From assembly GCA_021846445.1 (NCBI GenBank), contig JAJZWY010000004.1:27682-91681 (forward strand): a stretch of DNA of 64,000 nucleotides, written 5' to 3'. Below the pieces are notes generated by a model. The model searched no databases and was not told the DNA's origin. It saw only the letters and a list, made by a program, of their open reading frames with translations. The position numbers and the translations under genes are program-made. Position 1 is the first letter of the stretch. Each line of letters starts with the position of its first letter. Source of the DNA: a bacterium. Lineage in GTDB: Bacteria > Patescibacteriota > Saccharimonadia > Saccharimonadales > UBA4665. Positions 8,026-15,231 of this stretch are shown here, in pieces.

Positions 8026-8310
8026 ATGATTATAGATATTAAGCGTAGAGCATTGCATCGTACTAAAATTCTTCAAGGACAATTGAACGGTATAAAGAAA
8101 ATGATTGACAATGAAGATTACTGTATGGACATTATCACTCAAACTCTTGCTATCCAAAAGTCACTTAGTTCACTAAATAAGCTAATTGTCGAGAATCATC
8201 TAAGGACTCATGTTAAGGAGAAATTTACTTCTAGACAAACTAATCGGCAATCCGATGCCATTGATGAGCTACTTCAAATTTATGAACTAACAAATGTTCG
8301 AGGTAAGTAG
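8026..8310 (+). CDS. csoR: CsoR/RcnR-family metal- or thiol-sensing repressor
   Basis: 94 residues, all-alpha DUF156 fold. Candidate ligands are C33 (DYCMDI), H58 and H62 (ENHLRTHV). Copper-sensing CsoR has Cys-His-Cys at these positions; the Cys-His-His set here is closer to RcnR/FrmR, so nickel, cobalt or an aldehyde is as likely as copper. A persulfide-sensing CstR-like role would need a second Cys, which is missing. It heads a four-gene operon and almost certainly represses it through the palindrome in its own promoter. The symbol is used at family level only. Confidence 0.85.
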   Translation: MIIDIKRRALHRTKILQGQLNGIKKMIDNEDYCMDIITQTLAIQKSLSSLNKLIVENHLRTHVKEKFTSRQTNRQSDAIDELLQIYELTNVRGK

Positions 8311-8328
8311 GGGTAAGGGGGCTTATTT

Positions 8329-8586
8329 ATGAATCTTGGCATGCTCCTTATAATTATCGAGGTAGTTGTTGGGACCTATTATTTTAGAACCCATCTCTTA
8401 GACGGTAATCAACGACGAGAAATAGGTTTTGAGCCATCCAAGAAATTGGGTCAATTCAATTGTGTCCTTTTTCGTCCAGAAGGAGTAATCGCTAAAGAGT
8501 TCCAAGCTTGGTCCTATGCCCAACCCAAGAGTTCTAATAACACAGCTACTCTCAAGACGTCTGTGAGGAGGTCAAAACAAATATGA
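8329..8586 (+). CDS. Small membrane-anchored protein of unknown function
   Basis: 85 residues: an N-terminal hydrophobic helix (about 2-18) and a polar remainder with one cysteine in FNCVLFRP. It starts 18 bases after csoR and its TGA overlaps the ATG of the permease gene (ATGA), so it is translationally coupled to it. I do not recognise the family. A small partner subunit of the permease is plausible from the coupling. Confidence 0.65.
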   Translation: MNLGMLLIIIEVVVGTYYFRTHLLDGNQRREIGFEPSKKLGQFNCVLFRPEGVIAKEFQAWSYAQPKSSNNTATLKTSVRRSKQI

Positions 8587-9749
8587 TAATTAATGCAATA
8601 GCCCATGCTTTATATATATCGTTTTCAATGGGGTGGGAAATACTCTGGGCATTAATACTTGGTTTTAGTTTATCTGGCGTGATTCAGGCAGTTGTATCCC
8701 ATCGCCAGATGACTAAGTTACTTCCCAACGATAAACCCAAGTCTTTAATGATTGCCAGTGGTCTTGGTGTAGCCTCATCATCTTGTTCCTATGCAGCCGT
8801 GGCAATAGCTCGTTCATTATTTAAAAAAGGAGCTAACTTTACAGCTGCCATGGCCTTTGAGATTGCGTCAACCAACTTAGTTGTGGAATTGGGTATTATT
8901 ATGATTGTTCTTTTGGGTTGGCGGTTTACTGTAGCCGAGTTCATTGGTGGTCCCTTAATGATAATCATGGTAGCAATTTTATTTAGGTTGTTTCTAACAC
9001 CAAAATTAGTTAACGTTGCGAGAAAACAGGCTCAGAAGGGGGCTGTTGGAAGAATGGAGGGTCATGCATCTATGGACGATATGTCGGTTCAAGGCAACGG
9101 TTCAATCTGGCAAAAGTTAAGGTCAAACAAAGGAAGGACGGCTACTAGCCATTACTTTGTTATGGATTGGGTTAGTATTTGGACGGATATAGTATTGGGT
9201 CTTCTTGTTGCAGGGGCTCTTGCGGCTTGGGTACCCAAGTCCTGGTGGAGAATTCTATTTTTTACCCATAACCATGTTTTAGCCTTGATCTGGGGACCTC
9301 TAGTTGGTCCATTAATAGCCGTTATTTCATTTGTGTGTAGTGTTGGCAACGTTCCGCTGGCTGCAGTGCTTTGGAATGGTGGAATTAGTTTTGGTGGAGT
9401 AGTTAGTTTTATTTTTGCTGATCTGATTGTTTTTCCTATACTAAGGATTTATAAGAAATATTATGGGTTTAAGATGGCTACCTTCATTTTTGGTATGTTT
9501 TATATTGCTATGGCGGTTGGGGGCTATTTGGTTGAGGGTATTTTGACGATTTTCCGACTTAATCCAACTATCAGAAACGCTACTGTACTGACCACTCATG
9601 TTAGTTTTAATTATACTACCATACTAAACATCATCTTTATATTATTGGCCGGTGCTTTAGTTTACAGATTTCTGAAAACTGGTGGAGTAATGATGCTTAA
9701 AATGATGAAGTCACCTCAGGAAGAGGATCATTGCCATGCCCACCAATAA
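8583..9749 (+). CDS. ArsP/DUF318-type permease
   Basis: 388 residues with about eight or nine membrane helices in two halves joined by a cytoplasmic loop (about 145-190). The motif GLGVASSSCSYAAVAIARSL in the first half and GNVPLAAVLWNGGISFGG in the second are the mirrored halves typical of PF03773 permeases (ArsP, YraQ and relatives), which move organoarsenicals, metals or other soft compounds out of the cell. The C-terminus EEDHCHAHQ is a possible metal-binding tail. Control by CsoR suggests a metal or reactive-sulfur substrate, but the substrate is not shown by the sequence. Confidence 0.8.
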   Translation: MIINAIAHALYISFSMGWEILWALILGFSLSGVIQAVVSHRQMTKLLPNDKPKSLMIASGLGVASSSCSYAAVAIARSLFKKGANFTAAMAFEIASTNLVVELGIIMIVLLGWRFTVAEFIGGPLMIIMVAILFRLFLTPKLVNVARKQAQKGAVGRMEGHASMDDMSVQGNGSIWQKLRSNKGRTATSHYFVMDWVSIWTDIVLGLLVAGALAAWVPKSWWRILFFTHNHVLALIWGPLVGPLIAVISFVCSVGNVPLAAVLWNGGISFGGVVSFIFADLIVFPILRIYKKYYGFKMATFIFGMFYIAMAVGGYLVEGILTIFRLNPTIRNATVLTTHVSFNYTTILNIIFILLAGALVYRFLKTGGVMMLKMMKSPQEEDHCHAHQ

Positions 9750-10278
9750 AGAACAAATAGTTAATTTCTCTCGAAACATTGCAATTTTAAGGATTGTTTT
9801 TGGACTAATGTGGGCAGTAGATGCTTTTTTTAAGTGGAGCTCATCATTTAGGAATAGTTATATTAATCAAATACAGTCTGCTAGTCAAGGTCAGCCTAGT
9901 TGGCTTCATCCTTGGTTTAGTTTTTGGATAGGATTGAACAGGATTGACCCTCATTTATTCGCTACATTAGTTGCAATTATTGAAACCTTTATTGCCCTGG
10001 CTCTGGTACTAGGTTTTGCAAGACGGTTCATTTACATAGCTGGTACTGCCTTTAGTTTACTTATCTGGAGCGTAGCGGAGGGGTTTGGTGGACCATATAC
10101 CAGCGCCTCGGTTGACATTGGAACGGCCATAATTTATGCAATAGTGTTTATTGCCTTATATCAACTGGATAAGCTTTCAACCCCTTCAAGCTGGGCAATA
10201 GATAAATTTTTAGACGTGAGATTATCATGGTGGTCGACATTCTCTAATCCTAAGATTTCTAAAAAGAAGGGGGAGTAG
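9736..10278 (+). CDS. DoxX-like membrane protein
   Basis: 180 residues, four membrane helices, with the start overlapping the permease gene by 14 bases. The pattern LRIVFGLMWAVDAFFKW at the beginning and the later FIALALVLGFARRF are characteristic of the DoxX/DoxD-like superfamily, associated with thiosulfate:quinone oxidoreductase and with oxidative-stress complexes in actinobacteria (SodA-SseA-DoxX). Coupled to a CsoR-regulated permease, it may take part in sulfur or redox detoxification; this is inference. Confidence 0.75.
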   Translation: MPTNKEQIVNFSRNIAILRIVFGLMWAVDAFFKWSSSFRNSYINQIQSASQGQPSWLHPWFSFWIGLNRIDPHLFATLVAIIETFIALALVLGFARRFIYIAGTAFSLLIWSVAEGFGGPYTSASVDIGTAIIYAIVFIALYQLDKLSTPSSWAIDKFLDVRLSWWSTFSNPKISKKKGE

Positions 10279-10460
10279 AGTTTATTATAACTTGAGGTAC
10301 TCAACTTCTTTAGGCCTTATCAAGTACTAAATTATCTAACAGTGGTTGAATTATGTGGTACACTAGGCTTAATTATCTTTCGAAATAAGAGTCCCAAGAT
10401 GTAGTGGGTAAGTACAAACCTAACTTTTATACTAGGTCGATGTCAAGGAGGATCGAACCT

Positions 10461-12236
10461 ATGGAACAAGAAGATATCAATAAACCAACAGCTAAAAATG
10501 TGCTTAAGTTTTTATTTGGGCTATCTAAATTATCGCCAATTGGTGTAGCCTTAATGATTCTTATGCAACTTTTGTTTGCAGTTCTTACAACTACGATTGC
10601 TCCCATATTTGTTTCTAAACTATTAGCTCAAATTGCCCACGGGAGTAGTAATTTTCACGATAGTATTACTCTTCTGATAGGTTACATTATAACGCTGATT
10701 CTTGGTGACGTAGTTTCGGTTAGAATTACTATTGCCATTGCCTATAAAGTTGAAACCAAGATGCAGGAAATTACTAGTCAAAATATTCTCAAGAATCAGA
10801 CAAATAAAAGCTACAATTTTCACGCAAATCATATGAGTGGTGGAATAGTCTCAGATAGTAATAAATTGATAAGTTCCATTGAAAGATTTTGGGACAACAT
10901 AATATTCACCATTACTCCTATTATTGGATCAGTTATTGCGATAACAATTGCACTAAGCTTTATTTATTGGCAGTACGCTATGGTGCTTTTGTTTTTGTCG
11001 GTGAGCATATCCCTATTGATTATAAAATTACAAAGCTCAATTTTTAAATACAGCAAAGATGTAGCCATAAAATCAAGTATTGGCACAGCCTATTTTTCAG
11101 ATGTTATAACTAATATTTCGGCCGTAAAGGCCTTTGCGCGCGAAGCTTATGAACTAAAGGCCTATAAGAAAAAAATAAATGATTGGAAAAAGGCGAGCCT
11201 TAAAGAAATGCGCTCGGTGGTTTTAATAACAGGTGGATTTGGGGCGATGATGGTTATTATGAATATTTCAGCCTTTGTTGCGGCAATCTTGGCTACAAAA
11301 TATAAACTTGCCGACATAGCAACCATCTATTTGGTTATTAACTATACCTTAAACATTGTTGCTCAACTTTGGTCGATTTCTCAAATAACCCGAAACTATA
11401 TAAGAATAGTAGGTGATGCTAGTCCTATGGTAAATATGCTCAATGAAGTTATTGAACTTAATGATCCTATCAAGCCTCAGAGATTGAAAATTAGTAGGGG
11501 TGAAATTAGGTTAAATAATGTCAATTTTGGTTATGAACGAGACAACTTGTTGTTCGCTAATCTTAATTTAACTATTAAACCCGGGGAAAAAATTGGTTTG
11601 GTGGGACATTCCGGATCAGGTAAAACTACTCTAACCAAGCTATTGTTACGTTTTAATGATATCACCAGTGGTTCAATTTTAATTGATAATCAGGATATAA
11701 CTAAAATAAAACAAACAGATTTACGTTCCAAAATAGCCTACGTTCCCCAGGAATCAATGCTTTTCCATAGATCAATTAGTGAAAATATCGCTTATGGAAA
11801 CATTGGCGCTAACAAAAAAACGATTAAAGCTGTTGCTAGATTAGCTAATGCTGATGATTTTATTAAAATATTGCCCGCTGGATACAATACTCTAGTGGGT
11901 GAACGAGGCATAAAATTAAGTGGCGGACAGCGACAACGTATTGTTATTGCTAGGGCTCTAATAAAAAATGCACCAATTATAATATTAGACGAAGCAACCT
12001 CGGCGCTAGATAGTGAAAGTGAAGTATTGATTCAAAATGCTCTTTGGAAACTAATGGATAATCGTACTGCACTAGTAGTGGCCCATCGTTTAAGTACGAT
12101 TCAAAAGATGGACCGTATTCTAGTTATGGAGAATGGTAAAATTATTGAAGAAGGAAGTCACAAAGAGCTTATTAACAAAACTAATAGTGTTTACGCTAGA
12201 CTTTGGGCGCATCAAACTGGTGGTTTTATTAAATAA
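10461..12236 (+). CDS. ABC exporter, fused membrane and ATPase domains
   Basis: 591 residues from ATG 10461, chosen because AAGGAGG sits at 10445-10451, nine bases upstream; in-frame GTG 10404 and ATG 10440 lie too far up. The first 310 residues hold six helices of an exporter domain, the rest a nucleotide-binding domain with GHSGSGKTT (Walker A), LSGGQRQR (signature), IIILDEATSALD (Walker B) and a switch histidine in VVAHRLS. Works as a homodimer or with a partner, exporting lipids, peptides or drugs (MsbA/LmrA-like). No partner half-transporter is adjacent. Substrate unknown. Confidence 0.9.
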   Translation: MEQEDINKPTAKNVLKFLFGLSKLSPIGVALMILMQLLFAVLTTTIAPIFVSKLLAQIAHGSSNFHDSITLLIGYIITLILGDVVSVRITIAIAYKVETKMQEITSQNILKNQTNKSYNFHANHMSGGIVSDSNKLISSIERFWDNIIFTITPIIGSVIAITIALSFIYWQYAMVLLFLSVSISLLIIKLQSSIFKYSKDVAIKSSIGTAYFSDVITNISAVKAFAREAYELKAYKKKINDWKKASLKEMRSVVLITGGFGAMMVIMNISAFVAAILATKYKLADIATIYLVINYTLNIVAQLWSISQITRNYIRIVGDASPMVNMLNEVIELNDPIKPQRLKISRGEIRLNNVNFGYERDNLLFANLNLTIKPGEKIGLVGHSGSGKTTLTKLLLRFNDITSGSILIDNQDITKIKQTDLRSKIAYVPQESMLFHRSISENIAYGNIGANKKTIKAVARLANADDFIKILPAGYNTLVGERGIKLSGGQRQRIVIARALIKNAPIIILDEATSALDSESEVLIQNALWKLMDNRTALVVAHRLSTIQKMDRILVMENGKIIEEGSHKELINKTNSVYARLWAHQTGGFIK

Positions 12237-12271
12237 AGGATATCTTTTGGCTGGTTTTTAGGGTAAGTAAA

Positions 12272-13732
12272 TCAACTTGGCTTGGCCAGTCTTTTGCTAA
12301 CAGATAAACAAAATAAAGTAAATTTACCAATAAGCTGACTGAGTTCAATCGTTCTGTCCTTAATAGGATTTATTGTTTTTGTAAAACCATATTTTGCTTC
12401 TCTAGTCCCGACGTGTTCAAGATCAAGAATAAATCTTTTTTGTTCCTGCCATTTAATTTTAAAACTTGTTTTGAACAAGCCTACGATAATATTCAGTTCT
12501 TTATTGGAACAATCAATATCTAATATTTTAAATAATTCTAAGGTATAGTCTTTAAGCTTACTTATTATAAACTTATTGTCTTGGCCCGATTCATTTAGAT
12601 CTTGACCTTCAGTTAGGGAGATAATTTTGGTAATTGTTGAGCTAATATCTTTGACTATGCTTTCGTCAATAGCCACTATTTTTTCATACAATTCTCTAAA
12701 TACCCTAGCTATTTGATCAGGTTTCTCTCTTTGATTATCTATCAAGGAGACATCAGCTTCTTCTTGGTTGTCTAAATCATTTTGATCTAGGTCTTGGGTT
12801 AAAAAATCTTCGACCATAGAATAGAGCGTCTTAATAAAGTTAGCTTGGTAGAAATCTGAAATGTTGGTTTCGGCTACAGTGGGCTTTATATTGTCACCCG
12901 ATAATGATTCTTGATTGTCATTAATTTCTAAAGTAGTTTGAGGATCAAGAATGTTTTTATTGGGCAGTATTAAGCTATCAATTACAAAATTACTATTTTT
13001 TTTGAACTCTTGGGGTGGAGTATCCTCTTGGCTTAAATTTACTAAATCGTCACTTTTATTTGTTTTATTTTCTTCCTGTCTGCTTTTGTCGTTGGGTAAA
13101 TTATTTGATTGGTCAACTGTTCCTATTCCAGTAATTTGAGTTTTGTTTATTTTTTTATTAGTAGCTATTGATTTCTTAATAATGGGCTTAGGCTGAGAAG
13201 TTGACTTTTTGACTTTATTATTAATAGAATCTAAGCCTATAACTAGACTGTCCTTCTTGGGGGGTTCTGGTCTAAATTGTTGATTTGGATTTGTTTTTAG
13301 AAGTACTTGTTCTTGGGTATTACTAACAAGTACCTCCGTTTCATTAGTCCTATTCGATAGATTATTTTCTGGTTTTTTGGGTAATGCTTGATGGTTAGTA
13401 TTTAGGCTAGATTCAATAGATTCCTTATTTTTGACTATTTTGTTTTGGGACTCTTTTAAAATAGCTTTATTAGTCATTATTTCTTGACCCATTAATGAAA
13501 GTTCTAACATAGCCTTAACTTCGCTCAACGGTAGGCTTCCAAGAAAAGGACATCTTTCTCGAGCATCTAATATACTTGACGCTACTTCAATCGTTCCGTC
13601 CGATCGTTGATAAGTATAAACCTCACTTATCTCCTCGGAAACATTACTATCCCAAGAATTTACTCCATCTTGGTCTAAAGCGACATTTTGGGATGGCAGA
13701 TCTTCGGTTAGTTGTTCTGTAACATTAGCCAT
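12272..13732 (-). CDS. Large unknown protein, mostly disordered
   Basis: 486 residues, no signal peptide or membrane helix. The first 300 residues are rich in Asn, Gln, Lys, Ser and Glu and look disordered; the last 170 look helical and may fold. Starts six bases after the stop of the 92-residue gene at 13739-14017, so the two form an operon. I do not recognise any domain. Convergent with the ABC exporter, with 35 bases between stops and no clear terminator. Confidence 0.75.
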   Translation of the reverse strand: MANVTEQLTEDLPSQNVALDQDGVNSWDSNVSEEISEVYTYQRSDGTIEVASSILDARERCPFLGSLPLSEVKAMLELSLMGQEIMTNKAILKESQNKIVKNKESIESSLNTNHQALPKKPENNLSNRTNETEVLVSNTQEQVLLKTNPNQQFRPEPPKKDSLVIGLDSINNKVKKSTSQPKPIIKKSIATNKKINKTQITGIGTVDQSNNLPNDKSRQEENKTNKSDDLVNLSQEDTPPQEFKKNSNFVIDSLILPNKNILDPQTTLEINDNQESLSGDNIKPTVAETNISDFYQANFIKTLYSMVEDFLTQDLDQNDLDNQEEADVSLIDNQREKPDQIARVFRELYEKIVAIDESIVKDISSTITKIISLTEGQDLNESGQDNKFIISKLKDYTLELFKILDIDCSNKELNIIVGLFKTSFKIKWQEQKRFILDLEHVGTREAKYGFTKTINPIKDRTIELSQLIGKFTLFCLSVSKRLAKPS

Positions 13733-13738
13733 AAACTA

Positions 13739-14017
13739 TCATTCAGCTTTTTTCTGATTAACATATTTCTGAATGAATCCTCGAAGTATTTCTTTCGTTT
13801 TAGGATACCTAGGATCATCTGGCGAAAGATTACTAAATCCAATAAGTGCTGGTCTTGCTTCTTTTCCGCAAATATCTAAAAAGTCACGTATTCTTTTTGG
13901 GTTGCCGTTTTCGTCAACGTAGCCAGGTATGAACTGCTCACCTATATCGCCCAGACCTAAAAGTTCCAGAAACTGCTGTCCTTCTGCGGAATTATCAACT
14001 TCTTTATATTCTTCCAT
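13739..14017 (-). CDS. Small soluble unknown protein
   Basis: 92 residues, acidic at the start, no membrane segment. Recognisable short features are FIPGYVDENGNPKRIRDFLDICGKEARP in composition: a compact, apparently folded domain with one cysteine. Placed first in a two-gene leftward operon with the large protein at 12272-13732. No family is recognised; joint work with its neighbour is the only functional hint. Confidence 0.7.
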   Translation of the reverse strand: MEEYKEVDNSAEGQQFLELLGLGDIGEQFIPGYVDENGNPKRIRDFLDICGKEARPALIGFSNLSPDDPRYPKTKEILRGFIQKYVNQKKAE

Positions 14018-14172
14018 TATATTTGCTGGTTATCTATACTATCTATTTAAACAATACTTCCTAAATTAGTAAATAGATAAAATTCTAAAAGTTCGGTAGC
14101 TAATTTATATCAATAGAGTATAGCTTGGACGATTCGTAGTTAAAATAAAGAATAGTTAGATATAATAAAGGA

Positions 14173-15156
14173 ATGAAAAATAAAAATATCGTAGTAATTG
14201 GAGGCGGTACTGGAACTTTTGGCTTACTTCAAGAATTTAAAAATTGGACTTCGAATATTTCAGTTATCGTTAATATGTGTGACGACGGAGGATCATCGGG
14301 TGATTTAAGGGATGAATTAGGAGTTTTGCCCCCGGGAGATATTCGCCAATGCCTTGTTGGTTTAAGCAATTATCCAGAAGCTCGGAATTTATTTAGCTAT
14401 AGATTTGGAAAAGGAAAGTTAAATAATCATTCAGTTGGAAATATTGTTTTGGCTGCCCTAGAGCTATATTATGGAGATTTTTCCAAAGCAGTTGAAGTAG
14501 TCTCTAGTTTATTGAAGATTACGGGTAAGGTTATACCTATCTCAACTCAAAAATACCAACTTTGTTTGGTTGATAACAAGAAGACAATAATTGGTGAGTC
14601 GACTATTGCTAATCATCAGATACAATCCAAACATCCAAAACTATATTTAACTCCAGAAGTTAAAATTAATCCAGAAGCAAAAACAGCAATTTTAGAAGCA
14701 GATTTGGTAGTTATTGCTCCCGGAAACTTTTATGGATCTATCTTACCTATCTTGGTAGTAGATGGGATTAAGAATGCCTTAAGAATAACTAAGGCGAAAG
14801 TTGTAATGATTACTAATTTGGTTAATAAACCGAAACATACGCTGAATTGGACAGTAAAAAACTATCATAGTCGAGCGGAACGATATTTAGCAAAAAATAG
14901 TATAGATTATGTACTCTACAACAAACAGAAGATTGCAAAAAGAATGCTAGATAAATATGCCCAAGATAAGGAATTCCCGATTAAATATCATACTAAAGAT
15001 TTTGAAAACCAGTTCACTAAATATATCGGTGCAGATTTAGTTGATCGTAGGCCCTATAAGCAAGATAATAACGATCGAAAAATCAAACGTACTCTAATAA
15101 GACATAATGCCAAAAATGTAATAAAAGAACTGGAGAAGATTTTAGAAAGTAAATAA
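14173..15156 (+). CDS. yvcK: YvcK/CofD-family UDP-sugar-binding regulator
   Basis: 327 residues. Opens with IVVIGGGTGTFGLL and CDDGGSSGDLRDELGVLPPGDIRQCLVGLS, the hallmark of YvcK (CofD-like) proteins, followed by NHSVGNIVLAAL. In Bacillus and Mycobacterium YvcK/CuvA binds UDP-GlcNAc-type sugars and tunes wall synthesis through PBP1. The gene for a PBP1A lies next to it (15232-18090, opposite strand). TATAAT at 14161-14166 ends six bases before the ATG, so the transcript is predicted leaderless; the AAAGGA next to the ATG is too close to serve as a ribosome site. The usual rapZ and whiA neighbours are absent. Confidence 0.9.
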   Translation: MKNKNIVVIGGGTGTFGLLQEFKNWTSNISVIVNMCDDGGSSGDLRDELGVLPPGDIRQCLVGLSNYPEARNLFSYRFGKGKLNNHSVGNIVLAALELYYGDFSKAVEVVSSLLKITGKVIPISTQKYQLCLVDNKKTIIGESTIANHQIQSKHPKLYLTPEVKINPEAKTAILEADLVVIAPGNFYGSILPILVVDGIKNALRITKAKVVMITNLVNKPKHTLNWTVKNYHSRAERYLAKNSIDYVLYNKQKIAKRMLDKYAQDKEFPIKYHTKDFENQFTKYIGADLVDRRPYKQDNNDRKIKRTLIRHNAKNVIKELEKILESK

Positions 15157-15231
15157 GTAGTTTAAAAATACAAAAATAGTTTTAGATAAGTTTAAGGATA
15201 TTCCTAATATCAGCAAAAAATTTGAGAAGAT

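Noticed and set aside
10404..10460. Longer N-terminus for the ABC exporter (GTG start)
   Set aside because: A strong AAGGAGG lies inside that stretch, nine bases before ATG 10461, and the extra residues do not resemble exporter N-termini.
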